A stretch of DNA of 64,000 nucleotides from an uncultured Lachnospiraceae bacterium (lineage in GTDB: Bacteria > Bacillota > Clostridia > Lachnospirales > Lachnospiraceae), in assembly GCA_910586125.1 (NCBI GenBank), contig CAJUHP010000016.1, positions 1 to 64,000 on the forward strand, written 5' to 3'. Made by a program: the position numbers and the translations under genes. The notes below the pieces were generated by a model that did no database searches, was not told where the DNA came from, and worked only from the letters and a program-made list of their open reading frames with translations. Numbering within the stretch: the stretch's first letter is position 1; every line of letters begins with the position of its first letter. Below, piece after piece: positions 16,305-24,630 of the stretch.

Positions 16305-17479
16305 AAAGACTGCGAAAGGACAATCCCCGTCTGATTGAGGCGGCGGTCTCTCTGCACCAGGCCGGATACCTCCTTCCGGATTCGTATGTGGTCGATCTGG
16401 AACAATTCCGCCGCAACGCGGCCCGGATCAAAAAGGAGGCCGATGAAAAGGGAATCCGTCTTTTCTTTATGCTCAAGCAGTTGGGGAGAAACCCGTATCT
16501 GGCGAAGGAGCTGGTACGCCTGGGTTATGAGGGCGCGGTGACAGTAGACTTTAAAGAGGCGCAGGTGATGATGCGTCACCGCATTCCCGTCGCCAATATC
16601 GGCCATCTGGTCCAGGTGCCTCAGGCAATGATGCAGGAGGTGATCGCCTACGGCCCGCGGGTGGTCACAGTGTTTTCGCCGGAGAAGGCCAGGGCGGTCG
16701 GTCAGGCCGCGCAGACGTTGGGGAAAGTTCAGAAGATTCTGATCCGCGTATATGATGAGAGCGATATGATTTACAGCGGGCAGACAGCGGGGATTGCCCT
16801 GTCTGAGCTGCCGGGGTTTCTGGATCGGATGAAAGACTGCCCCGGCGTTCAGGTGGCCGGCGTGACCTCGTTTCCCTGTTATCTGTATCAGGAGGAACTG
16901 GGGGATATCGCTCCCACCGCCAATCTCAGGACGGTACAGAAAGCGGCGGTCATCCTGAAGGAGCATGGAATCCGCCCGGAACTGCTCAATACGCCTTCCG
17001 CCACCTGCGTGCGCACGTTATCGCAGATCGCGGCGGACGGGGGAAACTGCGGCGAGCCGGGACATGGTTTGACCGGCACGACACCGGCGCACGCGAAGAT
17101 GGAACTGGAGGAAAAGGGCTGTGTTGCCTATGTAAGCGAAATATCCCACAACTTTTCCGGGAGAGGATGCTGTTTTGGCGGCGGTTTTTACCGGCGCTCC
17201 CATGTAAAAAACGCGCTGGTTGGATCGCGGGCGGATCAGATGCGGCCGCTTCGGGTGATACCGCCCAGCCAGGAGAGCATTGATTACCATTTTGAACTGA
17301 GCGCGCCCTGTCAGGTCGGAGAGACGGTCGTTATGGCGTTTCGGTATCAGATTTTTGTGACGCGCAGCGATGTGGTCTTGCTGGAGGGCGTCGCGCAAGG
17401 CCGCCCGCGGATTGCGGGCGTGTACGACAGCCTGGGCAATAAAAAAGAGCTGGCGGGTGTGGAGACAGAGAAGGATTGA
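16295..17479 (+). CDS. yhfX: YhfX family alanine racemase-like PLP protein
   Basis: A 394-residue protein with an N-terminal fold-type III (alanine racemase-like) barrel. The PLP lysine is K61 in FFMLKQLGRNP. Further family marks are the HRIPVANIGHLVQVP segment and the LNTPSATCVRTL and GEPGHGLTGTTPAHA motifs, followed by a C-terminal beta domain. It probably acts on an amino acid, perhaps a D-form, but no substrate is established. The start overlaps the yhfS stop by 10 bases, indicating translational coupling. Confidence 0.9.
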   Translation: MFVERLRKDNPRLIEAAVSLHQAGYLLPDSYVVDLEQFRRNAARIKKEADEKGIRLFFMLKQLGRNPYLAKELVRLGYEGAVTVDFKEAQVMMRHRIPVANIGHLVQVPQAMMQEVIAYGPRVVTVFSPEKARAVGQAAQTLGKVQKILIRVYDESDMIYSGQTAGIALSELPGFLDRMKDCPGVQVAGVTSFPCYLYQEELGDIAPTANLRTVQKAAVILKEHGIRPELLNTPSATCVRTLSQIAADGGNCGEPGHGLTGTTPAHAKMELEEKGCVAYVSEISHNFSGRGCCFGGGFYRRSHVKNALVGSRADQMRPLRVIPPSQESIDYHFELSAPCQVGETVVMAFRYQIFVTRSDVVLLEGVAQGRPRIAGVYDSLGNKKELAGVETEKD

Positions 17480-17483
17480 AAAA

Positions 17484-18689
17484 ATGAGACGATTTGTCGT
17501 GATTGTACTGGACGGTTTTGGCATGGGGGCTATGAAGGATGCCAGAGAGGTGAGGCCGGGTGACGAAGCGGCCAGCACGCTGGGAAGCATTCTGAAGGAT
17601 TTTCCCGACAGCTACTTTCCCAATCTGGAGCGCCTGGGCCTGATGAATGCGTTTGGAAGCGAGAGCCGGCGTATGAAATTTTCTGCTTCGGCCAATGCCG
17701 GAAGAGCGGAGCTGATGCACTGGGGCGCGGACACGTTTATGGGCCATCAGGAGATTATGGGGACGCTGCCCAAAAAGCCGGTGGCACAGCCGTTTCAGGA
17801 AAAAATTGAGGAGATCCGCCGTCATCTGCTGCAGACCGGCCACGAGGCAGAGGTGCGCGAGACGAAGGGGCTTCGCTATCTGCTGGTGGATCGCTTTGTG
17901 ACCGTGGCCGACAACATTGACGCGGATTACGGTATGGCCTACAACTGCACGGCTCCTCTGGATTTTATCTCCTTTGAAGAGGAGATGGAGATCGGACGGC
18001 GCGTCCGGGAAGCGGCCACCGTCAACCGGGTGATCCCCTTTGGCGGAACCGGCACCACGCTTGCGGATATCCTGGCGGCGGAAGAGATACGGGAAGGAAA
18101 ATACATCGGGATTCACGCGGTAAAATCGGGCTCTTACCGGCAGGGATATCAGTGCCGTCATCTGGGGTACGGCGTGGACCCGAATGTGCAGGTGCCCACG
18201 CTTTTAAGCCGGGCGGGCATTGCGGTGACGCTTCTGGGAAAGGTGGCCGATATCGTGGCCAATGACAAGGGGAAAAGCATTTCCTGTGTGCCGACAGAGG
18301 AAGTGCTGGATCTGACGATAGAGGAGCTGGCTCACAGGAAGGAAGCCTTTATCTGTACCAACGTTCAGGAGACGGATCTGGCCGGACACAGCCAGGATGC
18401 AGACTGGTACCGCCGCCTTTTGGAGCTGGCCGACAAAAAGATCGGGCAGATGCTGCCGCTTTTAGGAGAGGAAGATATTCTGGTGGTCATGGCCGATCAT
18501 GGAAACGATCCGGATATCGGTCACAACAAGCATACGCGGGAAAACGTGCCGCTTCTGGTCTGGAAGAGGGGAAAGGCAGGAGTGAATCTTGGCCTGCGCA
18601 CCTCTCTGTCCGATGTGGGCGCCACGGTATGCGATTATTTTGGCGCAGAGCGCCCGCAGAATGGAAGATCTTTTCTGGGGTGTCTGTGA
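17484..18689 (+). CDS. yhfW: YhfW family phosphopentomutase-like metalloenzyme
   Basis: A 401-residue member of the alkaline phosphatase superfamily, phosphopentomutase branch. The nucleophile/metal region is VIVLDGFGMGAM at the N-terminus; metal ligands are in the C-terminal VVMADHGNDPDIGHNKHTRENVPLLVW and NVQETDLAGHSQD. The cap domain includes GGTGTTLADILAAEE. AAGGA precedes the ATG at 17484, four bases after yhfX. As last gene of the cluster it is followed by a terminator. Mutase activity on a phospho-sugar is inferred; the real substrate may differ from ribose phosphate. Confidence 0.88.
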   Translation: MRRFVVIVLDGFGMGAMKDAREVRPGDEAASTLGSILKDFPDSYFPNLERLGLMNAFGSESRRMKFSASANAGRAELMHWGADTFMGHQEIMGTLPKKPVAQPFQEKIEEIRRHLLQTGHEAEVRETKGLRYLLVDRFVTVADNIDADYGMAYNCTAPLDFISFEEEMEIGRRVREAATVNRVIPFGGTGTTLADILAAEEIREGKYIGIHAVKSGSYRQGYQCRHLGYGVDPNVQVPTLLSRAGIAVTLLGKVADIVANDKGKSISCVPTEEVLDLTIEELAHRKEAFICTNVQETDLAGHSQDADWYRRLLELADKKIGQMLPLLGEEDILVVMADHGNDPDIGHNKHTRENVPLLVWKRGKAGVNLGLRTSLSDVGATVCDYFGAERPQNGRSFLGCL

Positions 18690-18721
18690 GCCGCCTGTTT
18701 CGCGAAACCAATCAAAGAGAG

Positions 18722-18756
18722 AACGCTTTCGGAAATCGAGTCCGAAGGCGTTTTTC
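18722..18756 (+). terminator. Terminator of the yhf operon
   Basis: AACGCTTTCGGA (18722-18733) pairs with TCCGAAGGCGTT (18741-18752) with one mismatch, followed by a T-run. It lies 33 bases after the yhfW stop. Confidence 0.9.
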
Positions 18757-18816
18757 CACTCCGCAAGCTGTTTTAGGAACCGGTGTCAAACCACGCTCCA
18801 AAAGCAAAACGTTAAT

Positions 18817-19233
18817 CTAACAATGATTTTTGCGGAAAGTTTGTTCTTCGATAAACTGTACGGGCGGCATAAATTCTTGAAACAACCATTTCTCCAACCT
18901 TTTTACAATAGCCTCTTTACTCTTGGAACGGAATGTTAATAATGGGTTTTCCCAATTATCATTTAATATTGCCTGGAGTAAAAAAGCTCCGTCGGGTTCT
19001 CCGTCTGGATACCAGCCTAAATCTAATTGTAATTTTTGGTGTTCCATCACGCCATTTCGTTTTCGACTTGATATTTTGTGCATTAAGAGTATATCTTCTG
19101 TAAATGCGAAAAGCCAGAGTTTATCTTGTTCGGAAAGTTTTTGAGGTTCTATATTTTCTAATTTATTATAGTCCATGGTCCAGCCGCCGGGAATTCTCAA
19201 CGGCTGTAAATGCTCCCAATTGTTTTCATCCAT
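18817..19233 (-). CDS. Hypothetical protein, possibly an orphan immunity protein
   Basis: A 138-residue soluble acidic protein without signal peptide or membrane segment. Visible marks are LRIPGGWTMDYNKLENIEP near the N-terminus, a central DILLMHK strand and DLGWYPDGEPDGAF. I associate this type of sequence with small proteins near polymorphic toxin loci, but cannot name a family. ATG 19233 has AAGGAG 8 bases upstream. It is a single leftward gene with convergent yhfW, in a lower-GC accessory patch. A palindrome (TTTCCA/TGGAAA, 19285-19302) lies in its promoter region. Confidence 0.75.
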   Translation of the reverse strand: MDENNWEHLQPLRIPGGWTMDYNKLENIEPQKLSEQDKLWLFAFTEDILLMHKISSRKRNGVMEHQKLQLDLGWYPDGEPDGAFLLQAILNDNWENPLLTFRSKSKEAIVKRLEKWLFQEFMPPVQFIEEQTFRKNHC

Positions 19234-19315
19234 TTTCCTATCTCCTTGCTTGGATAGCGAGATTCTTATCTTCATTTTATCACATTTCCAAGAGCGTGGA
19301 AAAAGCGCGTTTTGT

Positions 19316-19495
19316 GATGTCCATGATTGTTACAACGAACTTGAAGCTGGAAGAGATCAAGGACCCGCCCGACCTGACCCATGCGCGAATCTATGACCGC
19401 ATGATGGAACGGTGCGCCTCTGTCCTCTTTGCGGAAAGAACTTCCGGGAGGAAAACGCCCCTGAAATGGAGGCAGCGTCCCAGAGCGGCGCAGGG
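19316..19495 (+). pseudogene. Frameshifted remnant of a DnaC/IstB-like replication protein
   Basis: One frame reads MIVTTNLKLEEIKDPPDLT, then HARIYDRMMERCASVLF. The sense continues in a second frame as CGKNFREENAPEMEAAS. This order is the C-terminal part of DnaC-like ATP-binding proteins carried by Firmicutes integrative elements (TTNL, AHARIYDR, ERC motifs). There is no start and no Walker region; the frameshift is near 19425. It runs into the truncated PIN gene at about 19500-19530. Confidence 0.7.
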
Positions 19496-19588
19496 CGAAA
19501 TGCACCCCGCGCTGGTAAAGAAAAAAGGAACACCGTCCAGATTCAATGCTACAGATATAAGAACATTCGTATCAATCAGAACCCTCAT
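19391..19588 (-). pseudogene. PIN-domain toxin, 3'-truncated
   Basis: The first ~22 residues (MRVLIDTNVLISVALNLDGVP) are a perfect PIN-domain start with the catalytic Asp in LIDTNV. After that the frame reads through DNA that, on the other strand, belongs to the DnaC-like remnant, so the remaining PIN acidic residues are missing. The start overlaps the antitoxin stop (TCAT on the plus strand at 19585-19588), the usual antitoxin-toxin coupling. The toxin should be inactive. Confidence 0.75.
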
Positions 19589-19860
19589 GCGTTTTCGTCC
19601 TCATTTCTCAATTCGCTTACAAGTGCCGTGACATCGTCATCGGATGTAAGACCAGACTTTTCCGCTTCGCCAGACATTTCTTTCTGGAGCATCTGCATGG
19701 CATAGACAGTCGAATTAACGATACGGACAGTGCAGCCCTCCACAATAAAAGAAATGCGGTCTCCGCTTGTCACGCCCAGCACTTCACGGACATCTTTCGG
19801 AATTGTAACCTGTCCTTTCGCCATGACCTTTGCATTGTCAACAAAAGCATTCGCTAACAC
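19585..19860 (-). CDS. AbrB/MazE-like antitoxin
   Basis: A 91-residue swapped-hairpin DNA-binding protein. The motif AKGQVTIPKDVREVLGVTSGDRISF is diagnostic of the AbrB/SpoVT fold, and the C-terminal tail is the toxin-binding part. The GTG at 19860 is chosen because AGGAGG lies 8 bases upstream; the GTG at 19869 touches that site directly. It is followed by a PIN toxin that is now truncated, so it is an orphan antitoxin. A palindrome beside its promoter suggests autoregulation. Confidence 0.88.
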   Translation of the reverse strand: MLANAFVDNAKVMAKGQVTIPKDVREVLGVTSGDRISFIVEGCTVRIVNSTVYAMQMLQKEMSGEAEKSGLTSDDDVTALVSELRNEDENA

Positions 19861-19884
19861 ATCTTTCACCTCCTGAAATATGGA

Positions 19885-19936
19885 AAGTAGGGATTTCCCT
19901 ACTTGTATTATATTCGTCTGCCGGGAAAAAAATCAA
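19885..19936 (-). promoter_or_regulatory. Promoter and operator of the AbrB-PIN pair
   Basis: On the minus strand TTGATT (19936-19931), 18-base spacer, TATAAT (19912-19907). Directly downstream, 19885-19904 is a 9+2+9 palindrome (AAGTAGGGA, TT, TCCCTACTT), a likely autoregulatory site for the AbrB-like protein. The stretch 19937-20200 holds no recognisable gene. Confidence 0.7.
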
Positions 19937-20204
19937 ATGAAATTCATGGAATGGCTTTATCAGATACCAAAAATATAAATTTTCTGTGAATCTGATTAAA
20001 AAACGTCTCCGGGGTACCCAAACAAACATTTTCGCAAGTGTTATACACCTGCACTGCTTGCCGTTTAGCACCTTCTCTGGAGTGGATGCCAAAAGCGGTG
20101 ATGGAGTTTCTCTTACGTCCCCTATATTTTAAGGGCCTTGCGAATACTCTCTGTGATGATCGACCCTTTCTGTTTTTTATAAAAAATTTAAGACCAGGGT
20201 AGTA

Positions 20205-20259
20205 TTGACAAGCGGTTAAGACTGTGGTAGTATATTGGTGTGGCCACTACTACAGTCTT
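20205..20259 (+). promoter_or_regulatory. blaI promoter with BlaI-type operator dyad
   Basis: TTGACA (20205-20210), 17-base spacer, TAGTAT (20228-20233). A dyad of AAGACTGTGGTAGT (from 20218) and ACTACTACAGTCTT (20246-20259) overlaps the -10 and start point; its GTAGT/ACTAC cores match BlaI/MecI half-sites. A further half-site-like GGGTAGTATTG lies at 20197-20207. Confidence 0.8.
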
Positions 20260-20278
20260 AAAAAGGAGGTGTTACCGA

Positions 20279-20638
20279 ATGGACATTAAACTGTTTGCTT
20301 CTGAACTGAAAGTGATGTCCGTCCTTTGGCGCGATGGTGACGTTCCCGCAAAACATATCGCCAAACTGCTGACCGAGGAATTGGGCTGGAATGTAAATAC
20401 CACCTATACCCTGATTAAGCGTTGCATTAAAAAGGGGGCTATTGAACGCTCCGAACCCGGTTTCATGTGTCATGCGCTTGTGCCGCAGGCGGAAGTACAG
20501 GAGGCGGAAACAAACGAGCTGATTGACAGGGTATATGACGGCTCTGCCGACAAGCTGTTCGCGGCTTTGCTGGGGCGAAAAAAACTGAGTGCCGAGCAAA
20601 TTGAAAAGCTGAAACAGATTGTCGGGGATTTGGAATGA
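20279..20638 (+). CDS. BlaI/MecI/CopY family repressor
   Basis: A 119-residue winged-helix repressor (residues ~1-75: LKVMSVLWRDGDVPAKHIAKLLTEELGWNVNTTYTLIKRCIKKGAI) with a C-terminal dimerisation helix. In BlaI the cleavage by the partner metalloprotease relieves repression. A strong AAGGAGG precedes the ATG. It is followed by the M56 sensor 10 bases downstream and preceded by a GTAGT/ACTAC dyad. No beta-lactamase or efflux gene is in the operon, so the regulated target is unknown. Confidence 0.9.
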   Translation: MDIKLFASELKVMSVLWRDGDVPAKHIAKLLTEELGWNVNTTYTLIKRCIKKGAIERSEPGFMCHALVPQAEVQEAETNELIDRVYDGSADKLFAALLGRKKLSAEQIEKLKQIVGDLE

Positions 20639-20648
20639 GGTGGTGCAA

Positions 20649-22268
20649 ATGAGCCTGTTGCAAATGAGCTTTGCGGGAGCCGTGATGATTTTGGCAATCA
20701 CCATTATACGCGCCTTGGCAATCAGTTTGTTACCCAAAAAGACTTTCCTGGCACTCTGGGGAATAGCGGTTGCGCGGCTGTTGCTCCCGTTCTCCCTCCC
20801 ATCCGTGTTCAGCGTGTATTCGCTGATAGGCAATCACACTTCCGGGATTGCCGCAACAAAAGTCTCACAAATTGAGGTATTGCCGATTGATACGATAGGG
20901 CAAATGGCTACTATGCCCGGTGATATTGTGAGTACCACAAATACTGTTTCTATTTGGGGAGCCGTTTGGGCCGCTGGTACGCTGATCTGCGCTATGGTTT
21001 TTGCAATAGCGTATTGGAAGTGCCGACAGGAATTTCAAACTTCCCTGCCAATAAAAAATGACTTCATCAAAAGCTGGCTGAACGCCCACCAACTGAAACG
21101 TCCGATTTCGATTCGACAGTCCAGCCGGTTTTCCACCCCGCTGACTTATGGCGTATTCCGTCCCGTGATTTTAATGCCCATATGCACCGACTGGGAAAAT
21201 ACAAAGGCGTTGCAATATGTTTTGGCGCATGAATATGTGCATATCCGGCGTTTTGACAGCATTACAAAATTGGTGTTGATTGCGGCGCTGTGTGTGCATT
21301 GGTTTAATCCTTTTGTTTGGGTGATGTATGTTTTTGCCAACCGGGACATTGAGCTGTCCTGTGACGAGGCAGTTGTCCGCCTTTTCGGAGAAACAACAAA
21401 GGCGGCCTATGCGCGGGTGCTGATCAGTATGGAAGAAACACGGAGCGGCTTGAACCCATTGTGTAATAATTTCAGCAAGAATGCAATAGAAGAAAGGGTT
21501 ACAGAAATTATGAAAATCAAAAAGTTGTCTATTCTCTCTCTCGCCCTGGCCCTAGCATTGGTTGTCTGTGTGACGACAGCTTTTGCAACTTCGGCGGCGA
21601 CAAAAAATAACAATTCGATTTCCATCCCCTCAATCATTTACAGAGATGATGCTACTAACAAAACGTCGGAATCTGCTTTTGGGGGCGAGGACGGCTATCA
21701 ATCATTGTTAGCGTTAAAATCAGAAGATTACCTCAACCAGACGGTTGCCGATTTTGACAAGGCCCTTTTGGATTGGGGAAATCAACATCCAAAGGTACAC
21801 GAGGATATTATCCAAAACGATATTGCAGCATACAGCTTCCCCGCATACCTCACAGCGGAAGAAAAGAACTTTTTGGCATTAACCATAAGAGCGTCAAATA
21901 TTGAAAACGCAATATTAGTAAAGAGCTATTATGGCATTCCGGCGATGGATCCTGATTTGAGTTTTGAACTTGCAAAAGAAAGCCAGGAAACTGATCCGCC
22001 CACATGGGCAAGTTTGATGTATGGTATTTCTTATCACCTTGATCCTCAAGTAGTCACAGTCGGAGAACGGGACACGGCACTTGCAAACGCAATCAATGAT
22101 ATTCAATCTTTTTGGTATGATACTGACCTCGAAACTCTTGCCGAAATGTCGTCTGACGAAGTGCTTTTCAAACTAAATACAATCGCAAATAACAACAGCA
22201 CAAATGCTATACAGCTTTCGATTGTAGAGAATTATTATATATTTCAAACATCCTCCATGTTTGGATAA
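20649..22268 (+). CDS. BlaR1-like M56 family membrane metalloprotease, without penicillin-binding domain
   Basis: A 539-residue membrane protein. The N-terminal ~310 residues have four hydrophobic segments and the M56 zinc motif H194-E-Y-V-H198, followed by NRDIELSCDEAVV, which supplies the third ligand. A further membrane segment lies near residue 300. The outer C-terminal part (~230 residues) is not a transpeptidase-like sensor: it has no SxxK, SxN or KTG triad, and reads as an unknown, Asn-rich helical domain. It should sense something other than a beta-lactam and cleave the adjacent BlaI-type repressor. Base composition is lower in GC than the flanking genes, suggesting transfer. Confidence 0.88.
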   Translation: MSLLQMSFAGAVMILAITIIRALAISLLPKKTFLALWGIAVARLLLPFSLPSVFSVYSLIGNHTSGIAATKVSQIEVLPIDTIGQMATMPGDIVSTTNTVSIWGAVWAAGTLICAMVFAIAYWKCRQEFQTSLPIKNDFIKSWLNAHQLKRPISIRQSSRFSTPLTYGVFRPVILMPICTDWENTKALQYVLAHEYVHIRRFDSITKLVLIAALCVHWFNPFVWVMYVFANRDIELSCDEAVVRLFGETTKAAYARVLISMEETRSGLNPLCNNFSKNAIEERVTEIMKIKKLSILSLALALALVVCVTTAFATSAATKNNNSISIPSIIYRDDATNKTSESAFGGEDGYQSLLALKSEDYLNQTVADFDKALLDWGNQHPKVHEDIIQNDIAAYSFPAYLTAEEKNFLALTIRASNIENAILVKSYYGIPAMDPDLSFELAKESQETDPPTWASLMYGISYHLDPQVVTVGERDTALANAINDIQSFWYDTDLETLAEMSSDEVLFKLNTIANNNSTNAIQLSIVENYYIFQTSSMFG

Positions 22269-22289
22269 CCAAAAAATAAATATGAAATG

Positions 22290-22670
22290 TTATGTCCTTT
22301 TCTTATAGTTTGCTGTCAAAAAAAGCCCGCCTCCTCTTGCAACAGTATCGGCCGGCGGCCTGGGATGCTCCCCTGTGCCGGGGCGCGTGACAAATATGGC
22401 GCAATCATGGATCGAAATGGATTTGTCCTCGCCCCACTTCTGGTCACGGCGGCCAGAAGTGGGGCAAGGTTGAAGGGCAGCACTTTTTCGGGTGCTGCCT
22501 TTCTGCGTTTCCCCACGGGACAAGAGGGAAAAGTCGAATCAAAAAGAATGTTACCAATAGCTTTTATAAATGTCTGCTTTGGCATTAGGATTGTTGAAGC
22601 AATTGCATTGGCCTGCCATTCCATCCCACTCTTTCACCAATTGCCTCTGCACCCCGTCGTCCGCAAACAG
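22290..22670. other. Non-coding stretch with two strong hairpins
   Basis: No supported gene. It holds a perfect 13-bp inverted repeat (GCCCCACTTCTGG at 22431-22443 with 22453-22465) and a terminator-like stem GGCAGCAC (22476-22483) with 22492-22499, followed by T-rich DNA. The sequence style recalls spacer regions of Firmicutes conjugative elements, but no element gene is present to prove it. Confidence 0.55.
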
Positions 22671-22674
22671 GATC

Positions 22675-22920
22675 TCAGTCCTCCACAGAAATTCCATAAT
22701 CTAAAATGACATTTCCCTCGTTATCCGGCGTGGTAAATCGCGGACAATTATATCGTTCAAAGCACCAGTCATCTTCTTTTCGCTTCATATTTTTTTCTTT
22801 CAGCTTTTCTATACACATATTGTGTGCATCCATTGTAGAAAATTCGCTACTGCCCTCCATAGATTCTGTTTGTCTATGTTTTACTAAGAACAAGAATACA
22901 TTTTTTTGTAAATATGTCAA
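22675..22920 (-). CDS. Small hypothetical protein
   Basis: An 81-residue charged protein, not recognised. It has a KLKEKNMKRKEDDWCFERYNCPRFTTP segment split by no obvious domain boundary, and an acidic end. The TTG at 22920 is 5 bases after an AAAGGAGT site on the minus strand, which supports translation. It lies alone between the BlaR-like gene and tilS in accessory DNA. It could be the remainder of a longer immunity-type gene, or not a gene at all. Confidence 0.45.
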   Translation of the reverse strand: MTYLQKNVFLFLVKHRQTESMEGSSEFSTMDAHNMCIEKLKEKNMKRKEDDWCFERYNCPRFTTPDNEGNVILDYGISVED

Positions 22921-23100
22921 GATAACTCCTTTTCATAAATAGCAGAAATAGAAAGAGATCAAGAAAATATCCAGAAAATAGATCAAAGCCTTTGCGGGGA
23001 TGGGATTGACAAATGGAAAGAAAATAGATATGTTTATGGAAAGAAGCAGAAAAAGAAGCAGAAAATAGACACGCAAAAAGACACAAAAAAGGAGGCGGCT

Positions 23101-24630
23101 ATGACAGAATTTGTCCGGACACAGATTGTAAAATATGATATGATACAGCCGGGGGATCTGGTCGTGGTCGGGCTTTCCGGCGGCGAGGATTCGGTCTGTC
23201 TTCTGTCCATTCTGAAAAGCCTCTCCGGGCCGATGGGATTTTCTCTGGCGGCCCTGCATGTCCATCACCAAATTCGGGGAAAGGAAGCGGATTTGGACGC
23301 CCAATTTTGTGTGAATCTGTGCGCGGACATGGGTATTTTCTGTGAGGTGAGCCGCGCGGATGTTCCGGCGGCGGCGGCGGCGAGAAAACAGTCGCTGGAA
23401 GAGGCGGCCAGACAGGAGCGCTATACACGGCTGGAACAGTTCCGGCAGCGCCTGGGGGCGCAGAGAATCGCGGTGGCTCATCACCGGGAGGACAACGCGG
23501 AGACGGTTCTGTGGAATCTGTTTCGGGGAAGCGGCCTTTCGGGGCTGTCCGGGATGGATCCGGTAAACGGTTATGTGATCCGCCCGATGCTGGCGGCGGC
23601 AAAAGAGGAGATTCACCGGTATATGCAGGAAAATGGGCTGCCGTGGCGTCTGGATTCGACCAACGAGGAGGACCATTATACGCGCAACCGGATTCGCCGT
23701 CATATATTGGCTTATGCCGGGGAAAACATCAACCGTCAGACGGCAAAACATATCTGCCAGGCGGCGGCGGCCGCCGCCGAGGCCGACGGTTATCTGCGCC
23801 GCCAGGCTGTCCGCTGGCTAAAGCAGAATGCAGCCGCAAAGGAGCGGGCCGAGGCAGAAGGCCCGGAGAAAAAATCGCAGAATAAGCTGCAAAAAATCTC
23901 TCTTCCTGTCCATACTCTGAGAGAGGAAGAAGAGCTTCTGCAAACATATATCCTGCGGGAAGCCTGCCGGATGTGCTCCGGACTGACGGATCTGTCGTCC
24001 CGCCATATAAAAGCGCTGTCCGCTCTGCTGACGCAGAGGCCGGGCGCCTGCGCCTGCCGGCGTTTGTCTCTGCCCGGCAGACTTGCGGCGCAGCGGCTTT
24101 ACGACGAGATGATTTTGGAGAAAAAGGAGGAGGCAGTGGAGACGAAAGGGGAAAAGGCAGAGATCAGGCGGCAGGGAGTAAAAATGACGGACTCCGCCGT
24201 GGAGGAAGTCTGCATAACCCCGGATGATCTCTCCGAAGAACCGTTTTCGGTACAGATCGGAGAATATTCCTTTGGTTTGAGCCTGCATTCCTTTGACAAA
24301 GTGCAAAAAATTCCCACAAACCGGTATACGAAATGGATAAATTATGATACACTAAGAGGAAGCTTTGTCTTTCGGAACCGCCGGACAGGAGATTATATTC
24401 TTCTGCCGGGAGGAAAGAAAAAGACGGTAAAATCATACATGGTGGATAAAAAGATTCCGGCCGGAGAGAGAGACCGGATCGTGCTGCTGGCCCAGGGCAG
24501 CCATGTGCTGTGGATTGCGGGGTACCGCTTGAGTGAAGGGGCTAGGCTGCGGGAAGATACCAAGCGGATACTGCAAATTACGGAGGAAAAGAAAGATGGA
24601 GACGATTCGTGTGTTGATTGCGGAGGATGA
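23101..24630 (+). CDS. tilS: tRNA(Ile)-lysidine synthase
   Basis: A 509-residue N-type ATP pyrophosphatase that converts C34 of tRNA-Ile(CAU) to lysidine. The PP-loop is S26-G-G-E-D-S31. Other marks are LHVHHQIRG, the AHHREDNAETVLWNLFRGSGLSGLSGM segment and RLDSTNEEDHYTRNRIRRHIL, which bind ATP and tRNA. The C-terminal domain ends with the TilS FRNRRTGDYI and SEGARL region. A very strong AAGGAGG site precedes the ATG. It starts the conserved tilS-hpt-ftsH block of Firmicutes and overlaps hpt by 35 bases. Confidence 0.95.
   Translation: MTEFVRTQIVKYDMIQPGDLVVVGLSGGEDSVCLLSILKSLSGPMGFSLAALHVHHQIRGKEADLDAQFCVNLCADMGIFCEVSRADVPAAAAARKQSLEEAARQERYTRLEQFRQRLGAQRIAVAHHREDNAETVLWNLFRGSGLSGLSGMDPVNGYVIRPMLAAAKEEIHRYMQENGLPWRLDSTNEEDHYTRNRIRRHILAYAGENINRQTAKHICQAAAAAAEADGYLRRQAVRWLKQNAAAKERAEAEGPEKKSQNKLQKISLPVHTLREEEELLQTYILREACRMCSGLTDLSSRHIKALSALLTQRPGACACRRLSLPGRLAAQRLYDEMILEKKEEAVETKGEKAEIRRQGVKMTDSAVEEVCITPDDLSEEPFSVQIGEYSFGLSLHSFDKVQKIPTNRYTKWINYDTLRGSFVFRNRRTGDYILLPGGKKKTVKSYMVDKKIPAGERDRIVLLAQGSHVLWIAGYRLSEGARLREDTKRILQITEEKKDGDDSCVDCGG

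Noticed and set aside
19838..20092. 84-codon minus-strand frame upstream of the antitoxin
   Set aside because: It runs through the antitoxin promoter and operator and has no ribosome site or recognisable domain.
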